DNA of 64,000 nt from Prunella strophiata. Taxonomy: Eukaryota > Chordata > Aves > Passeriformes > Prunellidae. A program made the position numbers and the translations under genes. Positions 1-12,960 of this stretch are shown piece by piece. Position 1 is the stretch's first letter. Each line of letters begins with the position of its first letter. The notes beneath the pieces were generated by a model. That model saw only the letters and a program-made list of their open reading frames with translations. It was not told the origin of the DNA and ran no database searches. Location of the stretch: positions 58,219,551 through 58,283,550 of the forward strand of contig JAZBQD010000030.1 in NCBI GenBank assembly GCA_036583965.1, in the 5' to 3' direction.

Positions 1-602
1 AAACTTTGAATCTCATTTTTGCCTTAAGAAAATTGTTTCTTTCCCACCTAAGTGATGAGTGCATGTGCATGTGATTTTCAGACATTGTCTTGATTAAGTT
101 TTTACTCCTTTGGTGGTATTGAGAATCTAAAATTTTTACAAATGTGAAAGCTGACAGCTGCCTGCAAATACAGATGCTGTCTTATGAGTGAACATAGAAG
201 ATCAGACTGAGTGTCTCAGTACTAATGAGAGTCTCAGTGCTACTGAGAAAAGTACCTCTTTGCTGTAAATGATTCGTGGTGGATACCTAGGCAAAGTATA
301 ATTAACTGGGCCCTCTTTCACTGTTCTGCTGTTAACTTGAGGCTTTCCTTGACCATTTGATACTGCAAAAGAACAGGGAAAAGTTTTAGGGTGGTAGGGA
401 GGATCCAATAGGTGAAGTGTTAACAAAAAGAGAGTCCTGGCATAAAGTCTGATCATGAAGCCTTTCTTGGAACAGCTCTACTACTACAATTGCCATGTTC
501 TTCCACTTCTGTGTAGGCAGCCACCATTGATTCCTGTCAGAAACATGATACTGGAAAAAGCAGACAATTAGTCTGACTAGTAAGAAACTTTTAAAATTTA
601 TA
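1..602. other. Unique AT-rich sequence, no gene seen
   Basis: No coding region, RNA gene or recognised transposon was seen. The only structure is an 18-bp motif beginning GTCTCAGT that occurs twice in tandem at 213-230 and 231-248, with two differences between the copies. Short open frames here have no recognisable protein content. Confidence 0.6.
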
Positions 603-606
603 GTAG

Positions 607-1430
607 CATCACAGAATCACAGAGCACTGTGGGCTAGTTGGTACTTCAGGCAGTTTCTAGTTCAATATCAAAGCTGCTTTAGCTATGAGGTCAGACCAGG
701 TTACAAACCAGGTCTTTATCCAGCTGCACCTTGAAAACTCCAAGGTTAAAAATTGCAGTCTCTTTGGGAAACTGTCCCACCCCTTTATTTTCTTCATAGT
801 AAAAAGTTTTTTTTCTGTAGAACCAGTATGTCATGCTCAACTTATGTCTTCTACTCAATTTATGTTCTTTGTCTTTTGTCCTCCCACACTGCACCCCCAT
901 GAAGAACCTGGTTCTACCTTCTTGCTGAAGAAGCTGAACTCCTTGTCCTTGAGAAGAGTAAAAGAAAATTGCAGCATCAAGCTGACCTCAGTATTTTACA
1001 TATGGTCTAATAGGTAAAACATAGAGGGGAAAAATCACTTCTCTTGAACTACTGGCCATTTTCCAAGAAAAATTTTGGCCCACATTGAGCACATGGTCCA
1101 CCAAGGTCCCCATGTCTTTTTCACAAGAGCTATTCCCCAACTGGTCAGTCCCTCATGTGCAATCAGTTCTTCCTGCTAGGGGCAGGAGTTTGCAATTGTC
1201 CTTGTTGATTTTCCTAAGGTTGGTCCATTCCTGCAGCCTGTGCCTAGTGCCCCCTCTACAGCAGCACTACCCCAAGCATGTCACAATTTGATGATGCCTG
1301 CAAACTCTGTGAGAACTCACTCTTTCATCTCCTGCAAGCTACAGATAAAGATGTTGACAGGACAGATTGGAGCACAGACTCACACAGAACTCTTCTTGTT
1401 ACCAGCTTACTGGTAGAATATAACAAACCC
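607..1430 (-). mobile_element. Old CR1 LINE fragment, antisense, 5'-truncated
   Basis: CR1 is the main non-LTR retrotransposon of birds and is usually 5'-truncated. The left end reads ATCACAGAATCACAGAG, the reverse complement of a CR1 3' tail. Further in there are antisense blocks typical of the family: a 'loss of grade' style 3' UTR around 700-1000, a block around 1085-1130 (CACCAAGGTCCCCATGTC), and the region around 1195-1245 where CR1 normally encodes the end of the reverse transcriptase (TTGATTTTCCTAAGGTTGG). At 1290-1350 the antisense of the FADD active-site region is present but decayed. Frames are broken throughout, so no protein is made. Divergence from what I recall of active avian CR1 looks high, so this is an old insertion. 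The right boundary is approximate. Confidence 0.85.
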
Positions 1431-2812
1431 AGGGAAAAGAGACTGCACCATAGATGCCAATTCTACAGGTTTGATGTGACTTGATGATTAAACATTTGAG
1501 AAACTTTCAAAGGTGAAAATAGGGTGAGACTGTACATTTGTTCACTGGCATTATACTGAAATGCATATAAAGCACTTGCAGTTACTTTTGCTGCAAGTAA
1601 GAAACAAAGAGTCATCAAATTAGAGCACCTTTCACAACTTCTGTAGTGCCTTTATTCTTTCCTGTCCATAAAAAAAAAAAAAAAATGGGATATTTATTTC
1701 ACTTAGAGGTATATATAGCATCTGTTCTTTTTCCTTTTTTGAGGGGTTTCAAAAACAGTAGAAAACATGAAAAAAAGATTACCAAAATCAATACTGCTCT
1801 TTATTTAAAGGGCATTTTCTAAGCATCTGGAATGTCTAATGTACAAGAAGCTGGATTTTATTTGGCTAAGTGTAGAACTGTATGTAGCATTGTAGTGCTG
1901 GGTTTGAGTATATGTGATTTTTTAAAAATCTGGACTGTTACATTAGTGAAATAAATACTAAAAGTTATACATTCATTAAAGACAATATAGATATGCTTAA
2001 AAATAATGAAAATAGAAGCTACTGTTGAACTATTTTATTTTATTATTTATGATTTATTTATTATTAACTTCTTGCAGGCCTGAAGAGTGTCTCAGCATTT
2101 TTCAGTATTTTGCATTCAATTAATAAAATATTTTAATTCAAGAAATGACAGATTTAAAAATATTGTACTTTGTGAAATTACAGATGTTTTCACAGACAGT
2201 AAGCTGAAGATATTGCAATACTGTTACCTCAAATTATGATTAGAAGGCAAGCAAAATAATGTTCCTGTGATATAAGTCCTAGATATCTCACTTTGTTGTC
2301 ATTTAGGAGGGGGAAGTCCTGTATTTTGGAGGGCCTATACAGGATGAACAGTGCCTCACCAGATTCTTGATAGTTATCGAGGTTTTGGTCTCTCAGTTTT
2401 GAGGTCAGAGCATTAACACATTTGCATTGTAAAAAGAAAGAAAACTTGTTTGGAATCCCAATATATATTTCATCTGGTTTAAAGCCTTAATCCTGGATTC
2501 TGAGTGCTGTGTGGTTTTAAGAGTATTAGTACAGATTTGTACAAAATGGCTTGATACTGCATGTGTAAGCACCTTCCACCAACAACAGAAAGTTAAATAA
2601 AAAAAGAAATAAACCTAGATCAGGGTTAACAGGGTCGAACTGCTGAAGTCCTGGGAAGAACAGATGGCTGTGTGAAATAACTATATTGCTTTCTTTCTAT
2701 TGTTCTGGATACAGCTTTTCAATCAAAGATCTTTTGTCTCTATTTTTAATAAAAAGAATACATAAAGAATCCATGTCAAAGTCTAGTTTGAAAGCTTTTT
2801 AGAGGTTTTTTG
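1431..2812. other. Unique AT-rich sequence with a 16-nt A run
   Basis: No gene or recognised transposon. There is a run of 16 A at 1670-1685 and a strongly AT-rich stretch at about 1915-2170 made of TTTATTA-like words. Open frames are short and look random. Confidence 0.55.
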
Positions 2813-2813
2813 C

Positions 2814-2900
2814 ATTTGTGCTTTTGTTTTGTTTTGTTGTGTTTTGTTAAGTTTTGTTTTGCTTTGGTTTGGTTTGGGTTGGGTTTTCTTGGGGGCCAGG
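2814..2900. repeat. G/T-rich low-complexity tract
   Basis: The plus strand is almost entirely T and G, made of TTTTG, TTTGG and TTGGG words that grade from T-rich to G-rich before ending in GGGGGCCAGGGGCC. On the minus strand this creates a lysine/asparagine/glutamine-rich open frame, which is a product of the repeat and not a gene. Confidence 0.8.
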
Positions 2901-5900
2901 GGCCAGTGGGTTGGCAGGCTTGTTTGCTGTTTGTTTGCTTTGCTTTTATAACATTCTATAATGGTTGATTCACCCTGGACACCAGACAATCTTTTACTTT
3001 TGTCCTCAGACAAAATTCTGTGACATGCCTGTTTCAGGGAAGATGGGAATGGTTGGAACAGCAACTGGCCAAAAATTCAGATACTCTATTTTGTGTAATA
3101 AAACCTACATAATGGTATTTCTATATTTGGTTTTGAACCAAATGATGCAGAAACCAATTTTTTTCTTTTAATTCTGCATGAACAGAAATGCTGAAGAAGA
3201 ACAAAAGGCATTTCCCCTTCTTCCGTCTGTCCACATCAAGTAAAATAAATGAGCTTGGACCTGCACCTGCTAAGCAAATAATAAATTCTTGGGGGGATCA
3301 AAAGGCTGGGGAATGAGTTGGCTCAGGAGTGGGGACATCTTAGAATCTTTGGCCAAAGCCAATCTGCCCAGTGGGGCTTCCTATGGTCACATGCCATTGA
3401 TCTCCAGCAGCTGCTGCACTGGAATTAACATTCTTGTCAGGTCCACTGCTGCTGTTAGCCATGTGAAATTATCACAATCATCCAGTTCAACATCTTCATG
3501 CCAAAAACCTGGAAAGTCCAAGAGCCAGACTTAAGTATGAAACTCTTAACACTGCTAAGCTCTGACCACAGAGCCAAATGATGACCCCTGTTTGGAGGTG
3601 GAGCTCAGAAACTGGGATCAGAGTCTGAAAAGTTTCCCACAGCAAACTGTCCTGGCACCATGGATAATTAGAGCTCATACACAGGGGGAAAAACACATCA
3701 TATCTAAAATATGTGCTTTTAATAAAAAGCCTTGAATTGTCAGTCACTAACAGCAGATGAGAATTCTGTCAGATTTTCATCAGAGTCCTGTATTTGGTCT
3801 CACTAAAATTCCTTGATTTCAAGACCTTTAGAGAGAAATATTTATGTGCAATGAAGAGGTGCTTTCTGGTAAAGCTTAACTTTACTGGAAAAATTTCTGA
3901 ATAGATTAAATTTGTTCTTTATTCAAATTATATCTTATAGAAAAAGGGAGGCTTTCTGCATCAGTATATTCGTTGGCATCCAATGTCCTTCAGTTTTCAT
4001 ATTTCACCTCATTTCATAGGGTATTTGATGCTCCCAAATTAGAGTTGTTCTCAAAAAAAGCAATTTGGGGTTTCTAAATCTTAAGAAAGTACTGAGCAGA
4101 AGCTAGACTGGATGGATGTTGGGATTATGACCCATTCAAAGACCTCATATTGCTCAATATTGTTAAAAATTAAATTAAAACAACAACAAAAAATTACTTG
4201 TTGGGAAATACTGAAACTGGAATCAGGAATTAAAATGGCAACAAAATTATGTCACTATTTCAACCTGTTGTCGACATTTTAAGCACTCTGCATTTTTTTT
4301 GTGTTCCAATCCCAGGAGAACTTTAGAAGACTGAAAATTTCAGAAAGAAATAAAAATTATCAAATTTATGGGCGGGGGGGGCAGGGAAACCTCTTTAATT
4401 TGCAAAATATAGGAGAGAGAGGTGTAATAAGCATATATATAATCCTGGGTCTTACCGAAAAGATAAAAAGGTTCTAAGGGCTCATTCCCCCACCAGTATA
4501 AGACCAAAGGGATAAAAAAACCCAAGCCCTAGTTGAAGCTGAATCCAAAACAGACATTTGAGTCAGAACTTGCATCTCTATGATGCTGTGAGTACTCAAA
4601 GTTGATGTGGCAACAAATGAAACTTAGTTTTGAAAGAAAAATCTGTGGAAGGTTTTGAGGCTGGAGAGCAGTGTGATTGCCAGGGTGCTGTAGCCGTGGG
4701 GATTGAAATGGGATCCAACCATCCAGCCACGAGCAGGGCAGCTGGGGGCACTGGAGCAGCACCAGGAATCAGGCTCTGCCATGGGGATGGGCACAGGCCA
4801 AGACTGGGCCAGGACCAGGAGCCCATGGGTAAGTAGAGTAGGGATGTTGGGAGCTAGGGACCAGTCCTATTGGGGTCTTGCTGGAGTGGGGCATCTGGAA
4901 GATCAAAAATAAATGTTCTGGAGACATTTTAAGGTGTGGATCCCTGAGACATGCACTCTAGATCTCCAAGCTCAAAGGTGCCTGCACCCAGTGCTCAACA
5001 TCTGTTGCATATCCACTGTGCAGTCATTTGGCCTTTTTTGCTTAAGACAATGACAAATCTTCAACTTGAGCTGGATCAGGTGAGACAATGCCCATGAGGA
5101 TACACCAGTCTATTAAATATAGGTCTCCTGCACGCTTTAATTTATGAACTGTAATCTAAAAATGATAAGAATCCTCACCATTGTGTTTCTTGAACAAATG
5201 CTGACAAGGTCAAATCCCTCCTGAAAAGAGATTAAGAGTGAGATTTGGGATTATTTTTGCTACTATTTTTCATTTAAGAAAGACATTTGAAAAAGCAAAT
5301 CTTTCTCTGTTCTGTCTGCTACCTTGAAGGAAAAAAAAGGATTGTACCCATTAAATTAATTTATTTTCATTGAGAAAAAAACAATGGTATCTTGAACAAG
5401 CTGAAGATTTAGAAATAAACCTCTTTATTTACTTTTAGGAACAGGCACCAAAATTTTACATGAACTACATAAACAGAGCCATAGTGCCATGATAATCCAA
5501 GCACCATGAAATACGATTTATCTTTGTGAAATCCTCTACTATGCTGACCTAAACATTCATAATGCAAGAATAACTCTTTATTTTGGGTCTAGTCTCTATT
5601 TAGCTTAGGAGGCAAGACAGAATTTAACAGACCTGGTATCACTCAGTAAGAGCACATGCAGGTTTCACAAGTTCTGCTCCTTAGTACCAAGGGTTGCTAC
5701 TGAATAAAAAATCAATGTAATTTTCAGGCATAAAATCTGATAACATTAAAATTCTTTCATAGGTCCCTTAAGAACAAACTGTTAAAACCACTATCAGTCT
5801 GTATATGTTACAGTTTCTGACCTCTTATATTGTTTTTATCTGTGGACTGCATCATCCATCCAGTCTTTACTTACAGTCACCCATTTTCCCACATTTTTAG

Positions 5901-8900
5901 TTTTTAAAAACACATCTTTCATTAATATTTTCAATAAAAGCTCCTAGATAATCTGTCTCAGGAGTTCACTTTTATGAATGGTGAATAAGATCAACATATA
6001 GGTCATAAACAATGGTGTTTTTCCTTTTGAAGAAATATGTGATTTTAATTACATTGTAAAAAAGAAACTTTATATTTCCTGTCATCTGCTCCAGATATTT
6101 AATTCCATTGTTCTTCTGAAAGGTCACATCTAGTATGTCACATCTGCAAGGACACCTGTGACCCCTATTGGCATACAAGTTTCTGCAAGATGGAAGCAGG
6201 AAGACTGGAAAATGCTTCACTGAGTATCAAAAATAGATTATTAAAACTTATTCCAACAGCTAAGTTCCCCAAGGCATCAATGTTATGTATACATATGCAC
6301 AAAAGATTTAGCATTTAAAAATATCAGGAAGCATTTCCAAATCAGTCCCAAATGACTCTTACAACTTCTTTCCTTTGTTCATGGCTGGTTTGTTGGATTT
6401 TATGGTTTGGAGTTGGGAGGGTTGCCTTCAATTATTAATATTTTTACTTTTTATAATTCATCAGAAAGAAAAGAAAGATTATTTCTCTGAATGCCAGTAG
6501 CCCTGGGAACTTTCTTTGACGAAAGGAACTCTATTTTATGCATATCTCATCTTTACATCCCCCTTGTTTGTGAATACTGATACTAATGACATTCCCTAAC
6601 TCTGGAGCTTATTGAGGAAAAAAATCCAGCAGAGGGATATCTTTAGGGAATACTAATATTTAACTACTTCCTTTTTCTTAAATAAGTTTCAAAACAAATA
6701 CCGAATGAAATAAGAAAACTTTTCACCAAATAAAAAAAATAAAAAAATGGGAGCCTGGAAGCAACATTGCCTTTTCTTTTATGTTCACTAGTCTTTGAAA
6801 GATGTACTTTAAATTCCTCAACCCAATCTTTTCTCTATGAGTCTTGCTGCTGGTCAGACTGTATCTTTTCTCATGTATCATAAGCATTCAATTCCCTGCA
6901 ATGCAATTAAAACTCCATCTTCAAACTGATTAAATCTTGCAACATCTGTGAAGGAAGAAAAGAAGGTATAAACATTCTCTTTTTCTTTACACAGATGGGA
7001 GGCAGAGACCAACAGAATGCAAAATACTCAAGTGGATGCTAAATATTAAGTCCTATTCAAATAAAAAAAAAAAGTGGGTTTGTGTTTTGCTGCTCTGAGT
7101 TCTAAGGGATTAGATTAAGACCACTGATCAAGTCATTGTTAAAAGACAGAAAAAAACACCCAGTTTTTGGATTTCTAAGACCAAAGTGGAACATTCTACA
7201 TATATTTAAAAAGACACAAGATGAGAGAGATGATCTGCAATGAAGGTGGTCAGATATTTTCTGGGCAAAAGAAAAGGAGTTTCTCATCACTTATGAAAAA
7301 GGTTTTCATAATCATCTGAGCTGCAAATTAAGAATGCCAGATTTACATTTCAAGCAAAATTAAAAATCAGTTATGAAAGAAGATATGGAAATAGATTTAA
7401 AACCATTTTTCCCCCTTTGTGTTAGTATGAATCACAGACCTAAAATTGTGTTAATTTCAGCAGTCAAAACAAGACACTCAGATGCATTTTAATAAAGGTT
7501 TTATATCAAATAGAAAAAAAATATACTTTTGTAGGTGTGCCTTCCTTTAAAATGATGGAAATATCAGTTAAAAAGCACTTGCGTTTTGCCACAGATCTAT
7601 GAAAACCGTACTTTCCGAGTGCCAGACAAAGGAGGCACTCTTTGCTCTCCTAGGTGAAAGATTCTGTCTAAGAGTCTTGTTACATACTGTTTAGACTCCA
7701 AACTTCTTTGGGGAAAGAGAATTTTAAAAATCTTTGTGGTTCTTTAGTTCATTTCTAAAATGATTATGCATGATTTTTTTCCTTTTTTTACCCATGCTAA
7801 GAAAGAAAGTACTGAAAGACAAAAACAAATCTCATTATCTGTTGCAGATTGAAATGTATCTTGAACTTAATAAGTAATTATTGTGACAGGACATTACATT
7901 TTTCAGTCTGTGAGATTCTTTAAACCTTTTTTGCTAAGAAAAAAACCAAACAACTTGTCTCCCTGGAACTTACAGAAATAATGTGCTATAAATGTTTTGG
8001 GTTTTTTTCTTACCCTTAATTACCTGTGCTTGTTCGTTGATACACATTTCATATTATTCTTTGGATTACGAAAATTTGTTGGATTCTTGAAATGCCTATA
8101 GACATTGGCAATGAAATCCTTGGTGCTTTTTTGAAATCCATGCTCCTAATGTCATTGAAATGAGTAGAAGACAATCACTGCTGTCTACAAAAGTTGTAAA
8201 TGCATACATTTTAGTAATATTCTTTCTTGTTAAAGAAGAGAGAATTGCTGTGGTGACACACCTCCATGTCTGTAGAATAGCTAAAATTATATTACTTGAT
8301 CTAAGGCTTTGTGAATAATCTTTATTTCAGGTAGAAGCAGCTGGAGCAATGTCTTCATCACATTAGATCCTTACAGGAGCAAAATTTTCTTTCATCCAGC
8401 TGTCTTAATTTCACTCTCAGTGTTGTCTTGATGCAAACTGCATGTCAGACTTTTCTTGGAGATTACAAGCTTTTAGATTTTCTTCAAATATCTCTGTGTC
8501 CAGAGGCTAAAAATTTCTCTGCTTTTTCATGCATATAGTTGTTCATCGTGACAGCAAAATGAAACACATAGAACTGATTTAAATAACAATATTGTAGTTT
8601 TAATTTAACTCTGAATAAAACAGAAGAGATCCACCATCTGTATATATGTCACAGAAAAACTGTCTTCTGCAAAGTGCATGTGTCTCTCTTGAAAATTTGC
8701 TAGGATTCTGTTGCAAGATATTTTTCCACTTAAGTGATGGTTCCATTTGTCAGAGAGATGTAGAGCAAAAGAGGAGTTGGTATGTGTGTAAATGAAATTT
8801 GCTTACACTCACAGAAAAACAACATATACCTCTAAAGTGATAAGGATAAATTTTTCTTTAGAAGTGTCAATATTAAAGGGAGAAACTGCTACATGGATAG

Positions 8901-9873
8901 TCTCTTTCCATTCAGACTATAAGACCCACTTTTCTTCCTACTTATTTTGACAAAACAGACTCCTGATCAATGTTTCAATGCCAAATAAATTTTCCATGAG
9001 AAATTATTCTACTTTTAGTATCTTTTGCTAATATAGAAAGATTGAGATCAGACCATAGTCAGAATTATGTACTAGCCATATCTGGTCTCTTAATTTTCCT
9101 GCAGAGATGTTATTTAAACTTCCTTTTGAAGAGGAAAAAAAACAAAACAACTCCTTCCAAAATAAAACCTGGAAGTGGTTCTGGGAATAGCTCGTTTGAC
9201 AGATAGCTTCCAAAAGGCTGAAGGGTTAAACAAGAAGCACAGGCTTGTTTCCACGTGCTCTACCAACACTTTGTGCATGTGTGCTTGATCCACAAATCCT
9301 TGAATATACCATGATGCCAGGACATGCGACACACATCAGGCTATAAGAATTCAGCTCTGGCAGGCTGCAAGAAAGCCTTCACACCATCAGTTACATTTTC
9401 AACAGGAAAAGGCCTTAAACCCACAAAACCAGTAAATATGTATTTTTTGTTCAAAGGATTACCATGTAGGAATGAAAGGTAAGTCTGTGTCAAAAGCTGC
9501 TTGTTGTGGATGCAGCTAGTTTGCTCTAGACCAGCCTTGAAGGACATGGGTGGGAGTTACCCTCTAAAAGTGATCTGGAGAGAAAAGGTAACTGCATGGC
9601 ACAAATACCTTAACCAGCCAAAGCATGCAGCCAGACCACAGGTATCAGTACAGTAGCAGGGAAGTCTCCTAGGGACCAAATCTCAATCCATTCCTGTGTT
9701 TATGATAATGATGTAAAAATACTTATTGGCAAGTTTTTGCAGATGACAGTCTTTGGTGGGATAATAAATGATAAAAAGGAGAGGAAACTTCTGTGCATTT
9801 GACATAATCTGGGTGTATGACCAGAGTGGGGATCATTCATCAAGCCTGCCTATAGTCTAGTGAGGTTAATATC
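2901..9873. other. Long unique AT-rich stretch, no gene seen
   Basis: Seven kilobases without a recognisable gene or clear transposon. A short G run (GGGCGGGGGGGG) lies near 4370. A clearly GC-richer patch lies at about 4640-4912, with overlapping short open frames on both strands but no recognised protein. The segment 3289-3540 has moderate complexity and no known family that I recognise. Ancient decayed repeats may be hidden here and would need a library search. Confidence 0.5.
4640..4912. other. GC-richer patch of unknown origin
   Basis: This patch stands out from its AT-rich surroundings. Plus- and minus-strand open frames of 68-77 codons overlap here, which is expected of GC-rich DNA with few stop codons rather than of a gene. 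I do not recognise a domain or repeat family. It could be a decayed LTR or retrocopy piece. Confidence 0.35.
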
Positions 9874-10156
9874 TGTTGTGGCTTAACCCCAGACGGCAAC
9901 TAAGCATAACTTGCTCTCTCACCCTTTGGCAGGACATGGGAGAGAACTGGAAGGGTAAAAGTGAGAAAGCTAATGTATGCCCAGCCTCGCTGGAGGGGTG
10001 GGATGAGAGGCTGAGAAGGCCTTTTCACTGTGTAAGCACTGCTCCACAACAAAGAAAACATTTCTGCAATATAAACACTGTTTTCAGCACAAATCTAAAC
10101 CAGCCCCATTCCAGCTACTGTTAGAAAATTAACTCTGTCCCAGCCAACACCAGCAC
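9874..10156 (-). mobile_element. Solo LTR, antisense, internally deleted (avian endogenous retrovirus family)
   Basis: The left end TGTTGTGGCTTAACCCCAG is the reverse complement of the 3' end of a common avian LTR family, and the right end (ACTCTGTCCCAGCC, then CAGCACA) is the reverse complement of its 5' end. The block ATAAACACTGTTTTCAGCAC at about 10069-10088 is also typical. Read on the minus strand, the element starts TGTGCTGG and ends CCACAACA, so both TG...CA termini are in place. The middle of a normal copy, holding the TATA box, transcription start and polyadenylation region, is missing: the 5' U3 part joins directly to the U5 part near 9970-9985. No clear 5-bp target duplication is seen. 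No viral gene is present, so it is a dead solo LTR. Confidence 0.8.
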
Positions 10157-12698
10157 AACCTCCCCCCTGAGATTAATTAGTCTCCTGCTCTGAACCATTC
10201 TCTAGAGGGTACTATCATACCAGCTTCCTCTGCTGACTCTAAGGGACTCTAGGGAAATTAGCCTTTATAGAAAAAAATTAGCCCTTGGAAATACATTCCT
10301 GCTCCTTGGTCTGACAAATATCTACATATCTAGTGTGTGAATAATGCATATGCTTCTAGAATGTCTTGCAAAATACCACTTGGGAAAAAGAAAAAGACTC
10401 TGTTGAGTGCCATTGCACACAAAATATGCCTGTTTTGGATTAAGTGAGAAGTACAGGTACTCTTCAGTCTAAGGCATAACTATGGAATCCTGTAAAACAA
10501 GAAATCACCAGGGTGAATAAGAGGCAAAGAAAGCTGTATTCTTCCTCCAAAGGGGGGGAAAAAAAAATCTGGTTTTCTCTTTGTGAGGTCCTAAATTTGA
10601 AGATGACATCAGTGCTGCTTTAGTTTCTCTTGACTGCCAAATAAGCAAAGTATGTAATTTAATTTTATGTATTCACAACCAGAGTGAAAGTTTTCACTAT
10701 AAAACCTCTTTTTTAGAGACCCTATCTCTTTAACAGAATGAACAAGCATTGCTTTTCCAGAAAAAGCAAGAGCCATCATATTTTGGATCTGTGGCTAGTA
10801 GATGCAGCATTTCAAGTTTATTACACAGAGGAAACAAGACAGTTTTTTCTTTTTAGGTGGAGCATCCCAAAGCCATTTCAGAATTTACTTTTTACTTAAC
10901 AGATCTAAGATCATTAAACTGTAAATGTTTTTGAAGCAAGCCAATGCAGATTCCAAGATACTTTCCTACCAAAGATTGATTCTTTGCATTTGGAATGTGA
11001 AGGATGTTAGTATCATAAATTTTGAAACCTTTGACATTAGAAAATTAAGGAGCAAAAATGACTAAACACTACATAGATTGACATCAATGTCAAAATATGA
11101 GGATGTGAAGTCCTTTTAACTCACTGATATATTTGTATAAATTTTAGCTTTCCTAAATGAAGCAGGCAGGCCCTGAACCAAAAAAAAAAAAAGAAAAAAA
11201 AATGCAGTCCTCTAGTGCACAGACTAACATAACATGCCACTTGAAAATAAAGTCATTTTTTTAAAGCTCATTTCTCCAAGGTATCTCTCTTGAAATCAGA
11301 TCTGAATGGAGTTTTTCAGATACAGACACCACTAATTTATCTGCTTCACATCTGCAGAGATTCCCCAAGATAAATAAGAAAAAGACAACATCCAGACAAA
11401 CACAAACAAATTCTATTTTATTATTTTATTGTTTATAAAAAATAATTATATAACTATCCTAATTTTATTTCAAGATAAAATTTCAAAGTTTATTTGAAAT
11501 ATTTAATAAAAATGGGACATACTTTGTCCTTCCCTAATAGAAATGACACATATGAATTTATTTAGTTGGAGTGCATTTGTGCTCTACATCATAATACAAT
11601 CCAGACATATGGATTGTGCCTTTGTGATCTCCAGGCGTCTGTTTCTTCACAAACTGTCCTCTCCAAATTACACAGGCATTTCTGAAAAGTTTAAAAAAGA
11701 ACAGATTCCATCTACTTATCATTCTGGACATAACTAATAATGTAGTTTTATATTATTTAACCATAATACCCAAAGTAGAAGAGCATGTCTGCAGATGGAT
11801 AACAATAATTATAAAAGCAGAGAAAGACTGTTAGAGTAATAAGTATGTTTTGGTTTTATGATCATCTTGTCTAGATTCTAAATTACCTAAATATGAGTTC
11901 TTTGATGCACAGTGAGCCTAAAAGCTAAATATGAATTTAAATACCTGAGCTTGGGGTTTTGACTTCTGAAATGTTGATCCTAGATACCTGAATAAAACTT
12001 TCTGATATGATGTTATAGGGTATTGACTAAAAGTTTCAAATATTATTGTCTAGTATTTTTCAAACATGTTAATAATTGTATTTTCTTCCTATAGATTTCT
12101 CCCATTGAATCAGGGTACATAATTTAGACACTCAATATTACAGATTTGATACCTGTGCTAAATTGGTCTAATCATGCAGCCCTTAATTTCGCCAGCATAT
12201 AAAAATGCAGAGCAAGCAGACAGGATCAGATTCTCTCTTCTAATCTCTCTTCTAAACCCTACAACTGGAGGTTTCACATGGTTCTAAACAGTGTAGTCAG
12301 AAGAGCTGACAGATAATGCCTTATGTGGAAGCCTCATGGCTTTCTCCTATCTTTTATTTTCCCTTTACAATCCTGACATAGGAAAGCTCTTGTTTTTCTT
12401 GAAAATCAGGTATCCTTACAGGCATCTAACATCACTTTTTACAAGTCAAATTATAACATTTTAGTAGCCCATGTTCCAGTGAACTTAGAAGTAGAACAAG
12501 AGAAGTGCAGCCTGTGTAATGATGTTTTTTTAGTGTTAGAGGAGATGATATCAGGAGCTGGGCACTTACTTTACAATATGAAAAGACAAAGAAATGCAAA
12601 TTCAATTCACTTTTCTGGCAGTTGTGTGCCTTGTAGTGCTATGGAGATTCATTCCTGTCCATCTGAATGTCCAGTCCTGTACAAAGTTATTCTCTTTA
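10157..12698. other. Unique AT-rich sequence, no gene seen
   Basis: No gene or clear repeat family. An interrupted A tract lies at about 11180-11203 and a very AT-rich block at about 11405-11515. An open frame at 11543-11737 shows no recognised domain. Confidence 0.5.
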
Positions 12699-12960
12699 AA
12701 TCATAGAATCATCAGAATATGAATTGGAAGATCACAGAGTCCATTTCCTGGAACCTGCACAGAACACCCCAAGAATCACACCCTGTGCCTGAGAGCACTG
12801 TCCAAACTCTTGAACTCTGCCAGGCTGGTGCTGTGACCACTTCCCTGAGGAGCCTGTTGCAGTGCCCAATCACCCTCTGGGTGAAGAGCCTTTTCCTGAT
12901 ATCAGACCTAAACCTCTCCTGACTCAGCTTCAGGCCATTTAGTAAGGATCAGGACATTCA
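12699..12960 (-). mobile_element. CR1 LINE 3' end, antisense
   Basis: The left end AAATCATAGAATCATCAG is the reverse complement of the CR1 tail. It is followed by the antisense 3' UTR of a subfamily with the blocks CACCCTGTGCCTGAGA, CTGTGACCACTTCCCTGAGG and CCTCTGGGTGAAGAG. The copy at 60103 has the same order of blocks, so the two belong to one subfamily. The element stops at about 12960, inside the 3' UTR, so no coding sequence is included. Confidence 0.9.

Noticed and set aside
2783..3064. Lysine/glutamine-rich minus-strand frame
   Set aside because: It is the translation of the G/T-rich low-complexity tract.
4640..4912. CpG-island promoter
   Set aside because: The patch is GC-richer but holds few CpG dinucleotides, and no exon or transcription start is seen nearby.
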